Shown here one piece after another: positions 8,501 through 17,075 of a stretch of DNA of 64,000 bases. Numbering within the stretch: the stretch's first letter is position 1; each line of letters opens with the position of its first letter. Source of the stretch: Paenibacillus xylanexedens (lineage in GTDB: Bacteria; Bacillota; Bacilli; Paenibacillales; Paenibacillaceae); contig NZ_VEBF01000009.1 of assembly GCF_007676705.1 (NCBI RefSeq), forward strand, positions 99,048 through 163,047, given 5' to 3'. Both the position numbers and the translations under genes were made by a program. The notes below the pieces were generated by a model, which ran no database searches, had not been told where the DNA came from, and saw nothing but the letters and a program-made list of their open reading frames with translations.

Positions 8501-8920
8501 ATGACAGCAGAACAGATTGTCAGAATCTTTTTTGAAGAGGTCCGATCAGGCCGAAATCCGGATTATGCAAGCAGCGTGATGGCGGAACAGGTACTGGCTC
8601 ATCAAGTGATATCTGAAGAAGAGGTCACGGTGACCCGAACACCTTCCGATTATGCAGATCATGTGCGAGAAATGATCGAAGCTTACGGGGAGTTTTCACT
8701 CGAAATTCAGGAGTTGCTGACGCAAGGCGATAAAGTCTATGTGCGCTGGAGACAATCCGGTACCCATGTTGGTGATGTGGACGGATTCAGTCCAACCAAC
8801 CTCCCGGTGATTGAAATTGCGAGTGCGGTATACCGAGTGGAAAACGAACGAATTGCAGAGTATTGGATACAGATCGACAGGTTGGGCATCGAGAAACAAT
8901 TGGAACGTAATCGGAGCTGA
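8501..8920 (+). CDS. SnoaL/NTF2-like polyketide-cyclase-type small protein
   Basis: 139 aa. The pattern of an N-terminal helix (IVRIFFEEVRSGRNPDYASSVMAEQV), a central HVREMIEAYGEFSLEIQEL, and beta strands (KVYVRWRQSGTH, IEIASAVYRVENERIAEYWIQIDRLGI) is that of the SnoaL/ester-cyclase branch of the cone-shaped NTF2-like fold. It could bind or isomerise a small hydrophobic ligand; no substrate is implied by neighbours. The ATG at 8501 follows TTGAGGAGG. The stop codon lies inside the terminator stem. Confidence 0.75.
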   Translation: MTAEQIVRIFFEEVRSGRNPDYASSVMAEQVLAHQVISEEEVTVTRTPSDYADHVREMIEAYGEFSLEIQELLTQGDKVYVRWRQSGTHVGDVDGFSPTNLPVIEIASAVYRVENERIAEYWIQIDRLGIEKQLERNRS

Positions 8921-8938
8921 GTTTCTCAGCTCTTTTTT
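8914..8938 (+). terminator. intrinsic terminator overlapping the stop codon
   Basis: GAGCTGAG (8914-8921) and CTCAGCTC (8925-8932) form a perfect 8-base stem with a 3-base loop followed by six T. Confidence 0.9.
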
Positions 8939-8952
8939 AGTTTTCAGTTCTT

Positions 8953-8975
8953 TGTAAGCGTTCCCGTGTTATAAT
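8953..8975 (+). promoter_or_regulatory. cre-like site overlapping the GH94 gene promoter
   Basis: TGTAAGCGTTCCCG at 8953-8966 agrees with the CcpA cre consensus TGWAARCGYTWNCW at 12 of 14 positions. It lies directly before a perfect TATAAT -10 box (8970-8975), where bound CcpA would block RNA polymerase. Repression by preferred sugars is expected. Confidence 0.6.
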
Positions 8976-9049
8976 GGACAAAGTTGTATACAAGTTATCT
9001 AAAACGTTTTCTGTCTTTTGACTCCATAATCTGAAAGTGAGGTTCAGTG

Positions 9050-11428
9050 ATGATTAAAGCATCGGAAGATAATCAATATGTTGAACTGACCAGCCCAACA
9101 AGTATACCGAAGGCATCTGGATTCCTTTGGAATGAAAAGATGATGATTCATGTGAATTGCCGGGGTTACGCTGTGGCCCAATTCATGCAGCCCGAACCTG
9201 CCAAATACTCGTATGCGCCCAACCTGGAAGCCAAGACGTTTATGCAGCCAGAGCAGCCATATTATGCCCACCATCCCGGACGGTTTGTCTACATTAAAGA
9301 TGAAGTAAGTGGCGAAATCTTCTCCGCCCCGTATGAACCGGTTCGCAAGCAGGCGGATAGCTATACGTTCGCTGTCGGTAAACATGATATTCAATGGAAA
9401 GTCATCCAGGATGACATTTGCATCGAGATGTCCCTGCGCCTGCCGAAGGAAGATGTCATGGAGCTGTGGCGTGTGAAGGTAACCAATCTGTCTTCGAGAA
9501 AACGCAAGCTGAGTATCTACCCGTATTATACGGTCGGCTATATGTCATGGATGAACCAGTCCGGTTCATATGTGGAAGATTTGCAGGGCATTGTCTGCTC
9601 GGCGGTTACGCCGTATCAGAAATATCAGGATTATAGCAAAATCAAAAATTACAGTGACAAAACCTATCTGCTTGCAGATCACAAACCGACCGCCTGGGAA
9701 GTGAATCAAGAGCGTTTTGAAGGCGAAGGGGGACTTCATAATCCTTCTGGACTTCAGTCAGAGACACTCGCTGGTGGAGATGCGCGATATGAGACACCTG
9801 TGGCTGCATTGCAATATAGATTAGAGCTGGAAGCGGGAGCTGATCAGGTGTACCGATTTATCTTTGGCCCGGCTCATGATGAGACAGAGATTGAGAGCAT
9901 TCGTCAGCATTACTTTGTGAAGCAGAATAAGGATGGACAGGATGGTTTCGTCGCAGCCGAGCAGGAATATGCTGATTATATTGCAGAAGGGCAAGGAAAC
10001 ATCCAGATTGAGACACCGGACAACTGGCTAGACAATGTCGTGAATCACTGGCTACCTCGCCAGATGTACTATCATGGCAAAACCAACCGTCTGACAACCG
10101 ATCCGCAGACGCGGAATTATTTGCAGGACAACATGGGCATGAGTTACATTCAGCCGCAGATTGCACGGGCTGCGTTCTTGACCGCTCTGTCTCAACAGCA
10201 TATAAGCGGCGCCATGCCAGACGGTATTATTTTACACCCGGACGCAGAACTGAAATATATCAACCAGGTTCCTCATACCGATCATTGTATCTGGCTTCCG
10301 GTCTGTATGAAGACCTATTTGGATGAAACGAATGACTATAGCATTCTGGAGGAACTGGTTCCTTTTACAGACAGTGAACAGAAGGTTACTGTACTCGAGC
10401 ATATGAATCTTGCGATGCGCTGGTTGATCCATGAGCGGGATGCGCGCGGGTTGAACTATATCAATCAGGGTGACTGGTGTGATCCGATGAACATGGTGGG
10501 ATACAAAGGCAAAGGCGTATCCGGCTGGCTGACCATTGCGACGGCATATGCCTTCAATGTGTGGGCAGATATTGGTGAACAGGCAGGGCATGCCGAGGTT
10601 GCAGCGGAATTCCGTCAGGAAGCCAATCAGACCAACGCGGTAGCCAATGAGTTTCTGTGGGATGGTAACTGGTACGCGCGCGGAATTACAGATGATAACG
10701 TCGTGTTTGGCGTAAGCAAAGACGTGGAAGGACGCATCTATATCAATCCTCAGAGCTGGGCACTTATGAGCGGTGCTGCGGATCAGGAGAAACAGGAGAA
10801 GTTAATCCGTGCCGTAGAGGAGCAATTGGAGACGCCATATGGTGTCGAGAAGCTCGCGCCGTCTTTCACAGGGATGCGGGAAGATGTAGGTCGAGTTACG
10901 CAGAAACATCCCGGAAGCGCAGAGAATGGTGCAGTGTACAATCATGCGGCTGCTTTCTATATCTACGCGTTGTACCTGGTAGGCGAGAAGGAGAAGGCGT
11001 ATCGTTTGCTACGTAAAATGATTCCTGGCCCTGATGGCGAGGATATTCTCCAGCGTGGGCAGTTACCTGTATTTATTCCGAATTATTATCGCGGAGCCTA
11101 TCGTCAATTCCCACGTACAGCCGGGCGTTCCAGTCATCTGTTCAACACCGGCACGGTGCCTTGGGTGTATCGCTGCCTGATCGATGGCCTGTTCGGACTG
11201 CAAGGTCATGCACAAGGACTTCAAGTGCGTCCGCAGTTGCCTGAAGATTGGAACGAGGCGTCGGTTACGCGGTTGTTCCGCGGGGCTGAGCTGAACGTAA
11301 ACATGAAGAAGGATGCCTCTGTCCAGACAACTGAGGTGCATGTTGACGGTCAACGAATTGAAGGCGACATCATCAAGAATATACAAGCCGGCGTGAAATA
11401 TGAGGTGCTGGTGAAGCTGCCATTGTAG
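9050..11428 (+). CDS. GH94-family disaccharide phosphorylase
   Basis: About 792 aa. The layout is that of glycoside hydrolase family 94: an N-terminal beta-sandwich (residues ~1-290), a linker helix, an (alpha/alpha)6 barrel (~340-700), and a C-terminal beta cap. The general acid is probably the Asp in QGDWCDPMNM. The phosphate-binding side is suggested by TAGRSSHLFNTGTVPW near residue 690. These enzymes split beta-linked glucosyl disaccharides with phosphate, giving glucose 1-phosphate. Length and the GDWCDPMN motif differ from classical cellobiose phosphorylases, so cellobionic acid or another glucoside is possible. There is no signal peptide, so it acts in the cytoplasm. ATG 9050 has GTGAGGT six bases upstream. 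A cre-like site covers its promoter. Confidence 0.82.
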   Translation: MIKASEDNQYVELTSPTSIPKASGFLWNEKMMIHVNCRGYAVAQFMQPEPAKYSYAPNLEAKTFMQPEQPYYAHHPGRFVYIKDEVSGEIFSAPYEPVRKQADSYTFAVGKHDIQWKVIQDDICIEMSLRLPKEDVMELWRVKVTNLSSRKRKLSIYPYYTVGYMSWMNQSGSYVEDLQGIVCSAVTPYQKYQDYSKIKNYSDKTYLLADHKPTAWEVNQERFEGEGGLHNPSGLQSETLAGGDARYETPVAALQYRLELEAGADQVYRFIFGPAHDETEIESIRQHYFVKQNKDGQDGFVAAEQEYADYIAEGQGNIQIETPDNWLDNVVNHWLPRQMYYHGKTNRLTTDPQTRNYLQDNMGMSYIQPQIARAAFLTALSQQHISGAMPDGIILHPDAELKYINQVPHTDHCIWLPVCMKTYLDETNDYSILEELVPFTDSEQKVTVLEHMNLAMRWLIHERDARGLNYINQGDWCDPMNMVGYKGKGVSGWLTIATAYAFNVWADIGEQAGHAEVAAEFRQEANQTNAVANEFLWDGNWYARGITDDNVVFGVSKDVEGRIYINPQSWALMSGAADQEKQEKLIRAVEEQLETPYGVEKLAPSFTGMREDVGRVTQKHPGSAENGAVYNHAAAFYIYALYLVGEKEKAYRLLRKMIPGPDGEDILQRGQLPVFIPNYYRGAYRQFPRTAGRSSHLFNTGTVPWVYRCLIDGLFGLQGHAQGLQVRPQLPEDWNEASVTRLFRGAELNVNMKKDASVQTTEVHVDGQRIEGDIIKNIQAGVKYEVLVKLPL

Positions 11429-11490
11429 AAAAGCGCACGGAGTAACTGCTGAACGGTGTGAAGAGTTATTAAGAACCACGGAGCAAATTA

Positions 11491-11527
11491 AAAACTGCCT
11501 TTCCTTCATAAGAAGGAGGGCAGTTTT
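11491..11527. terminator. terminator between GH94 and GNAT genes
   Basis: AAAACTGCC (11491) pairs with GGCAGTTTT, with an inner CCTTC/GAAGG stem. A/T-runs flank both sides, so it serves both convergent genes. Confidence 0.8.
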
Positions 11528-11541
11528 TGGTTTCAGCTTGA

Positions 11542-12309
11542 TCAGGACTCGATCCATTCTTTGACTCTGTACCAATAGCTATAGATTTCGGAATAACCCA
11601 GCTTCGCGTAGAGCTTTAACGCAGGTACATTATTCGCAACGACTTGCAGATAACTAGACGTAGCGCCATTCCTTTTTGCCCAATGCAGGAGGTGCAGGAT
11701 CATCTGTTCAGCAAGTCCCCGATTCCGGAAGTTAGCGTCTGTAATGATGTCATACAATCCGATATAGCCACGCTCGATTACACCGAACCCACACGCGACG
11801 ACTTGCCCGTCGATCAACAGCGAGATGAAACCTACCTGTGTGCGGATGTTATGTAACATTAGTTCTGTCGTTTTCCGTTGCAGATCATTCACCTGATTTA
11901 ACCTACAAAAGTGATCCAGCCACTCCCCGGTTAAATTCTCGTCAATCTGTACAGCATGGTGCTCAGGCTCTTTGATATGTTCCAGACTCCGAGTCTGGAG
12001 GTGGGTGAGATCCACTACAGCATACCCTTTGTCTTGCAAAAGTTGGTCGAGATGATCCGGCTGAATAAACGGCGTGATTTTGAATATGGTACTTAATTGA
12101 TTGGAAGCATAGATGCGCTCACATTCTTCAATCTTTTCATGCACATCCAGAGTCGAGTAGTGGATCGGTTGAACGGAGTTGGCACGTTTGGTATATCCTT
12201 TGGCAAAACGCAGTACCCAGCCGTCATATAGTAAGGTGGACAAGGGTTGCCAGTGGTTAAGCGATAGTTCTTCAATGGTTTTGTATTCTGTATCCGTAGT
12301 ATGAGTCAT
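11542..12309 (-). CDS. GNAT-family N-acetyltransferase
   Basis: 255 aa. The C-terminal ~110 residues carry the GNAT fold: VACGFGVIERGYIGLYDI (strands 4-5), then the acetyl-CoA loop DANFRNRGLAEQMI and the final YLQVVANNVPALKLYAKLGYSE motif. The N-terminal half (LNHWQPLSTLLYDGWVLRFAKGYTKRANS) is an accessory domain seen in two-domain GNAT proteins. It transfers acetyl from acetyl-CoA to an unknown amine. The ATG at 12309 is six bases from GGAGG. Monocistronic. Confidence 0.88.
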   Translation of the reverse strand: MTHTTDTEYKTIEELSLNHWQPLSTLLYDGWVLRFAKGYTKRANSVQPIHYSTLDVHEKIEECERIYASNQLSTIFKITPFIQPDHLDQLLQDKGYAVVDLTHLQTRSLEHIKEPEHHAVQIDENLTGEWLDHFCRLNQVNDLQRKTTELMLHNIRTQVGFISLLIDGQVVACGFGVIERGYIGLYDIITDANFRNRGLAEQMILHLLHWAKRNGATSSYLQVVANNVPALKLYAKLGYSEIYSYWYRVKEWIES

Positions 12310-12458
12310 ATCCAACCTCCGATTTTATAATTAAATAATAATACATAATAACGTATAAAAATACAATTCAAACATAAATATCGCCGAACAGTATGCATTA
12401 TCGTTGGAGATGGTATACAATTTGATTTGAATGAATAACTTCAGAAGCGGAGCGCGTT

Positions 12459-13121
12459 ATGTTAACTATAGAATTAAATAATCACAGTATTAACTGTCAT
12501 ATTGAATACGGCAAACGGAAAAAAGTTTCCATCACGATGGATTTGCCTTACATGGTCACGATCAAAGCACCCAATGGTACCAGTGAAGACATGATCCGGC
12601 AACTTGTGGAGCAACATGGGGATGTGATTTTGAAGAAATCCGCTCTGATGCAGCGGGCGCTCGACGGTCCTCAAGCCAAGGAATACGAAGATGAGGGCAA
12701 GGGAAAGTTTTTACTATTTGGCAAGGAGCATGCACTGCATGACTTAATCCCTGTAGAGGGGCTTACAGAAGTGGAGTTGCGAGCGAATCTGAAGAAGTTT
12801 TATTTTGCCGAGTGTAAACGCATGATTGGGGAGCGCATCGGACGCTATCAGCAGGAGTTGAAGGTGAAGCCGAAGTCAGTTGAGATCGTAGATTCCCCCA
12901 CCAAATGGGGCAGTTGCAGCTGGGACAAAAAACTTACGTTCAATTATCGCCTGGCGATGGCGCCACTGGAAGTGATCGATTATGTCATCATTCATGAACT
13001 TTGCCATATTCACCACATGAATCATGATCGCTCTTTCTGGCGGCGGATCGGCAGCATCATGCCGGATTACAAAGCGAAAGAAGATTATCTGATGCGAAAT
13101 GGTCGAGCCATGACGCTATAA
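12459..13121 (+). CDS. YgjP-type zinc metallopeptidase domain protein (DUF45)
   Basis: 220 aa. The HExxH zinc motif is H179-E180-L-C-H183 within IHELCHIHHMNH, and the preceding PTKWGSCSWDKKLTFNYRL is diagnostic for the YgjP/WLM (PF01863-like) family. The N-terminal half is beta-rich (HIEYGKRKKVSITMDLP). Family members are cytoplasmic and poorly characterised. The start at 12459 has only a weak GCGGAG upstream, but it matches the family N-terminus. No operon partners. Confidence 0.85.
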   Translation: MLTIELNNHSINCHIEYGKRKKVSITMDLPYMVTIKAPNGTSEDMIRQLVEQHGDVILKKSALMQRALDGPQAKEYEDEGKGKFLLFGKEHALHDLIPVEGLTEVELRANLKKFYFAECKRMIGERIGRYQQELKVKPKSVEIVDSPTKWGSCSWDKKLTFNYRLAMAPLEVIDYVIIHELCHIHHMNHDRSFWRRIGSIMPDYKAKEDYLMRNGRAMTL

Positions 13122-13172
13122 TTCCAGACTCAAGCTTGTACTTGATACGATACATCCCTCATTATCATTCGT

Positions 13173-13220
13173 AAAATCCGCGAAGGTCCCACTGTTGCAG
13201 TGAGCGGCTTCGCGGATTTT
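13173..13220. terminator. bidirectional terminator
   Basis: AAAATCCGCGAAG (13173-13185) pairs perfectly with CTTCGCGGATTTT (13208-13220). The loop contains a second small hairpin (CACTG-TTG-CAGTG). It lies between the convergent YgjP and saccharopine-dehydrogenase-like genes. Confidence 0.88.
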
Positions 13221-13234
13221 GTTATGTCTGGAGT

Positions 13235-14317
13235 TCAGGAATGGGATATTTGAACGCCGTATTGTTTGAAAAAAAGAGTAACCGCATCCATGTCCATTCG
13301 TTGATCGAACAAATGCTCAGGATAATAGATGCCTGGAGCCATAAGCTCGTCCGTAGGCATCATCAGTATCTTTTCGGCCTGCACCGCAGCGCCGAGTGCA
13401 GTCATGTGGGTCTGACCGAGTGGGTCAGAGACCGTCATCGTTCGTTTAACCTCGTTTCCTTTCGCATCCAGTCCTTTCAGTTGAATGACCAGATGATGTG
13501 CACTCCCGGTTCCCGGATTATAGAGCAATTTCCGCCGGAATGGCTGGAAACGTTCTCCACTGATCATCTTCCATACTCCGGTTTTGACCAATCCGGCGAG
13601 TGCATAGGTAGATACTTTACTATCAAATGAAATGCGGAAGCTGGCGGAATCGATATGGCTGGTATGAGGCAAAGTGACGTGATCGGGTGTATCCAATCTG
13701 TAACATGGGGTTGTGTACCCGTTCGGAAAATGTACTTTAATCGGATCTGTCATGGGATAGACAAGCCGGTTCGTGTTGGATTCGGTTACCTGAAAAGGAA
13801 TACTCATCCGATCCATAAAGGCTGCTGAGTCAGGCCCGGCTTTATCTCGCAGCGAGTACAAGGCATGAATGTTTACTTCGACATGTTGCAGCGAGTTAGA
13901 AAGTATCATGGCAAATAGAGAAGCTGTTCCTGCCATCCATCCAGAGGACAGCACTACAGGGGCATGAAGTTCTTCCTGCTCTACTGTACGGATCGCTTGA
14001 TTGAACACCTCAGTCCAGCGTGTTACATCGATGAGTGGAATTTTTCTCCGCACTGCGGATACCAGTAGCCGATCATCCAGATCGTTCACTGCATTAATGA
14101 TTAATGATATATTCTCTCCTGCGTGAATCAGTGGATCGTCTGCATTGGTATCAACAACAGCCGTTTGGACACGATTGGATGGAAAAGGTGCTGCTTTACC
14201 CGCAGAGCGGCCTCCGAGTACCAATTCCAGATCAGGATGCCTGTCGTGCAAAATGCGGGCAAGCTGTGCACCTACAGCACCATAGCCTCCAGCGATAAGA
14301 ACTCTTTTTCTAATCAT
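13235..14317 (-). CDS. saccharopine dehydrogenase-like NAD(P)-binding protein
   Basis: 360 aa. The N-terminus RVLIAGGYGAVGAQLARIL is a Rossmann dinucleotide loop, and NAVNDLDDRLLVSAVRR followed by IDVTRW matches the saccharopine-dehydrogenase NADP-binding family. The C-terminal half is the partner domain of such oxidoreductases, with no clear substrate residues. The gene sits 99 bases downstream of the ArsR gene on the same strand, and both have GTTTAAAC in their upstream regions. Regulation by that ArsR is therefore likely. The real reaction is unknown; lysine metabolism is not implied by context. Confidence 0.8.
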   Translation of the reverse strand: MIRKRVLIAGGYGAVGAQLARILHDRHPDLELVLGGRSAGKAAPFPSNRVQTAVVDTNADDPLIHAGENISLIINAVNDLDDRLLVSAVRRKIPLIDVTRWTEVFNQAIRTVEQEELHAPVVLSSGWMAGTASLFAMILSNSLQHVEVNIHALYSLRDKAGPDSAAFMDRMSIPFQVTESNTNRLVYPMTDPIKVHFPNGYTTPCYRLDTPDHVTLPHTSHIDSASFRISFDSKVSTYALAGLVKTGVWKMISGERFQPFRRKLLYNPGTGSAHHLVIQLKGLDAKGNEVKRTMTVSDPLGQTHMTALGAAVQAEKILMMPTDELMAPGIYYPEHLFDQRMDMDAVTLFFKQYGVQISHS

Positions 14318-14354
14318 TCGATAAACCTCCGTTGATATGTTTATGTACTTATAT

Positions 14355-14362
14355 GTTTAAAC
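14355..14362. promoter_or_regulatory. candidate ArsR operator upstream of the oxidoreductase
   Basis: The palindrome GTTTAAAC is embedded in an AT-rich region between the ArsR gene and the oxidoreductase. The same octamer occurs in the arsR promoter region at 14764. Confidence 0.45.
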
Positions 14363-14416
14363 TATTGAACATAATAGAGTGAAGAAAAGGAATGCAGTTC
14401 ACCAGCGCGGTACGCG

Positions 14417-14737
14417 CTAGCTCTGACATTCCACTTCCACGAGATGAACGAGCTGTTTGAGTAATTCGATCGCATCGTTGAACTCCAGCTTGTAATACAT
14501 CTCCGTACCTTTTTTCTGAACCGATAGCAGCCCGGATTGACGTAATATTTTCAAATGATGAGAGACCGTAGGGCGTGACATGGGGACATGCTCTGCAATC
14601 TGTGATACGTTCATGCTCTCTTGATCAATGAGCAGCGATATGATTCGCTGGCGAACGGGATCTCCCAAACCTTGAAGATAAGGACTTAGATTCTCGAAAA
14701 TATCAATGACTTTTTGGTTACCCATTGAATCGTTCAT
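14417..14737 (-). CDS. ArsR-family transcriptional repressor
   Basis: 106 aa. The single winged helix-turn-helix is clear: LGDPVRQRIISLLI, MNVSQIAEHVPMSRPTVSHHLKILRQSGLL, then the wing VQKKGTEMYYKLE. The metal-binding ELCVCDL motif of true arsenic sensors is absent, so this is the non-metal (GntR-like small ligand or redox) type. The start ATG follows GGAGTGAG. The downstream neighbour is the saccharopine-dehydrogenase-like gene, with the shared octamer in both upstream regions. Confidence 0.9.
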   Translation of the reverse strand: MNDSMGNQKVIDIFENLSPYLQGLGDPVRQRIISLLIDQESMNVSQIAEHVPMSRPTVSHHLKILRQSGLLSVQKKGTEMYYKLEFNDAIELLKQLVHLVEVECQS

Positions 14738-14763
14738 GGCTCACTCCGTTATAATGTTTAATT

Positions 14764-14771
14764 GTTTAAAC
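14764..14771. promoter_or_regulatory. candidate ArsR operator upstream of arsR-like gene
   Basis: GTTTAAAC lies 27 bases before the ArsR start codon, in AT-rich promoter-like sequence (TATATAATACG on the minus strand just upstream). This is consistent with autoregulation. Confidence 0.45.
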
Positions 14772-14921
14772 GTATTATATAGCTTATACATCTAAAAAAT
14801 CAAATTCAACATTTTAAATCACAGAGAAATAGCTGTTCTGCTTGTACATTTAGAGTACAATATAAGCAAATATACCCGTACCACGAATCAGTGGCAGTCC
14901 CCGTGGTGGAAGGAGCCCCAG

Positions 14922-15320
14922 ATGGCTGAGAGTAACCATTATTCTGTGTTGGTAGATGAGTATATCTCGGAGTTTGCGCCCGATGTACAGGTGAGATTGC
15001 AGGCGTTAAGACAGATTATTCGGGAGTCGGCTCCACACGCCGAAGAGAAGATCAGTTACAAGATGCCGACGTATGCGCAGCATGGGAATCTGGTTCATTT
15101 TGCCGCATACCAGCATCATATTGGGTTTTACCCTGCTCCCCGGGGAATTCAAGCTTTCAAGGAAGAACTCTCCAAGTATAAAGGGGGAAAGGGATCGGTC
15201 CAGTTTCCGCTGGATCAGCCGTTGCCCGAGGATCTCATCCGCCGGATTGTGGAGTATCGGGTGAAAGAAAATGTGGAGATCGCGTTGGAAAAGAAACGCA
15301 AAAAGGGAGCACCGAAGTAA
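14922..15320 (+). CDS. DUF1801 / YdhG-like protein
   Basis: 132 aa. VDEYISEFAPDVQVRLQALRQ, SAPHAEEKISYKMPTY, FAAYQHHIGFYP and KGSVQFPLDQPLPEDLI are the signature blocks of the DUF1801 family, which in Bacillus includes the frataxin-like protein YdhG. An iron-chaperone role is known for that member only; here it is a family inference. The tail is strongly basic (KKRKKGAPK). GGAAGGAG precedes the ATG. Transcribed alone, with a terminator at 15362. Confidence 0.85.
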   Translation: MAESNHYSVLVDEYISEFAPDVQVRLQALRQIIRESAPHAEEKISYKMPTYAQHGNLVHFAAYQHHIGFYPAPRGIQAFKEELSKYKGGKGSVQFPLDQPLPEDLIRRIVEYRVKENVEIALEKKRKKGAPK

Positions 15321-15361
15321 TCAAAGCTCCTATCACAAAAGCTCATATCATAAAACAAAAA

Positions 15362-15395
15362 ACAGTCGGATGCCTATGCATTCCGACTGTTTTTG
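15362..15395. terminator. intrinsic terminator
   Basis: ACAGTCGGA and TCCGACTGT form the stem, TGC/GCA extends it, and T-runs follow. It separates the DUF1801 gene from the convergent CAP-domain gene. Confidence 0.85.
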
Positions 15396-15469
15396 TTTTT
15401 CGATTTTAAGTTTTACTTTGGTCGTTACTTCATTTTACTTTGTTCGATTCCTATTCTCTTGCTTCACTT

Positions 15470-16900
15470 CTATTCAAAGGAATAGGTGACGTTTGAATTA
15501 CTTGCTGTAGGGATGAAGTACATGAAGCTTGGGTCCACTTGCAAATAGATGGTCAGATCAGGCACACCCAGATTAGGAACCGTCAGACTGAACCGACCGT
15601 TAGCATCCAGCTTCACCGTTTCCGTACGAATATGTTTCTCTTCTGGAGAAGGACCGTGGATTTGGAAAGAGAACGTTTTATTCGCATAAGTCGCGAGTGT
15701 TCCCCGTACTTTCAGCGTACGATCCGCTGTATATTCGAACTGCATCAGATGATTATCGAGATAATCTTCGTTCCCCGTATCCGGTTCTTGTGGTTCTGTT
15801 CCAGGATTCTGTGGATCGGTCACAGGCTCTTGTGAAGGGTAGCTAACCGAGAAGAAACGTGTCTGGTATGAAATTTCTGCTTTGGACCCGTTCTTCTTTT
15901 TCAAACCGGTAATGCGAACGTTGAACGTGTCGCCTGCCTTCAGGGATTTCAAGTTATCCGGGCGGAAAATGACAGCATAGTTATACCCATAACCATCGGT
16001 ATTTACGTTGAAAAATGCCTTTACAGGATCACTGCTAACCGGGGTTTTAGATCCCAATACCCAAGTTTTCTGATCCGATGAACGGATGATCTCCACCTGT
16101 ACCTCGGAATTGGAAGGCTTTGCGAAGACGTCCGGGTTCAGCTGTGCAGACCAGGCTTGCGACACATGGAATGCTTCAACAGGGAATGCCCCTTTGTTCG
16201 GATACAAGTTGTAATTGTAATTGAGTTTTCCTGAACGGCTTGTATCCATAACCTGCATGGTGCTGAAATGGCTCGCATAGTTTTTGTTGTCCCGGGATGC
16301 AATCCCGAAGCCGACTTTCTTCAGTTGCGGACTCAAAATCCAGCGGCGATGGCCGAGTGCAGCAATGTTGCTGGCATCCGAATCATCCATATATGCTTCA
16401 ACACTTTTGACTGCAATGTTGCCGGCAGCAGTATAGGAAGCGTATAGATTGGAGCTGGAAGTCGACTTGGCTCCCAGATCAAAGAAGTCCTTCGGCATAT
16501 CTGCCGGACGAGCCGGAAAGTGGGTCAATTCTCCGGTAGAAACAACAACCGCTCCATGTTGGGCTTGACGATTGAGCGCAGTGTCCAGGACAAGATCGCC
16601 CTCTAACCCGGAGAGATAACGATAGAAGTTCGCTGCACCTAGCGCCTGTTCCAATGTGGAATCACTTACTACACCAGCAACGTAAGGTGCCTTGGTCGAG
16701 GGGTTCTGTGTGAATGTGGCTGTCTGGTCCTTACCACTCATCCATTGCGTCCATTTCTGACTGATTTCCTGCTCACTTCGCTCAGGCAGCAGACTGTCGA
16801 TAGGGGCTGCAGCGATCTGCTGGGTCCCGAGCAGCATGAATAACAGGCCTGCCAGAGGAAGAGAGAGTAACGAGCGGATGTACCTTTTTTGAATAACCAT
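15470..16900 (-). CDS. secreted CAP-domain (SCP/PR1-like) protein
   Basis: 476 aa. A signal peptide occupies residues 1-32 (YIRSLLSLPLAGLLFMLLG, cut after IAAA). The CAP domain (~60-250) is recognised by LNRQAQHGAVVVS, TSSSNLYASY and ALGHRRWILSP. A beta domain follows (~250-355). After a PEP/TDPQNPG linker there is a ~90-residue C-terminal beta domain (TLKVRGTLATYANKTFSFQIHG). It shares every block except the SLH region with the protein at 36757-38997, so the two are paralogues. AAAGGAG precedes ATG 16900. Bacterial CAP proteins are extracellular; their biochemical role is unsettled. Confidence 0.85.
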   Translation of the reverse strand: MVIQKRYIRSLLSLPLAGLLFMLLGTQQIAAAPIDSLLPERSEQEISQKWTQWMSGKDQTATFTQNPSTKAPYVAGVVSDSTLEQALGAANFYRYLSGLEGDLVLDTALNRQAQHGAVVVSTGELTHFPARPADMPKDFFDLGAKSTSSSNLYASYTAAGNIAVKSVEAYMDDSDASNIAALGHRRWILSPQLKKVGFGIASRDNKNYASHFSTMQVMDTSRSGKLNYNYNLYPNKGAFPVEAFHVSQAWSAQLNPDVFAKPSNSEVQVEIIRSSDQKTWVLGSKTPVSSDPVKAFFNVNTDGYGYNYAVIFRPDNLKSLKAGDTFNVRITGLKKKNGSKAEISYQTRFFSVSYPSQEPVTDPQNPGTEPQEPDTGNEDYLDNHLMQFEYTADRTLKVRGTLATYANKTFSFQIHGPSPEEKHIRTETVKLDANGRFSLTVPNLGVPDLTIYLQVDPSFMYFIPTASNSNVTYSFE

Positions 16901-17075
16901 GTTCTGATCTCCTTTTAGTTAAAAATATTAATATTATGTATTCGATGTATATTATCGACATTAGAGGAATAATTCGTTAGATTTATGAATTGAATTGTTT
17001 GTTCGAATTCAGCGATTTTTCAGCCAGAGCCTTTATAATACTCACGGAATCCTGTATTCGAAAAGGAGTTTTGGC

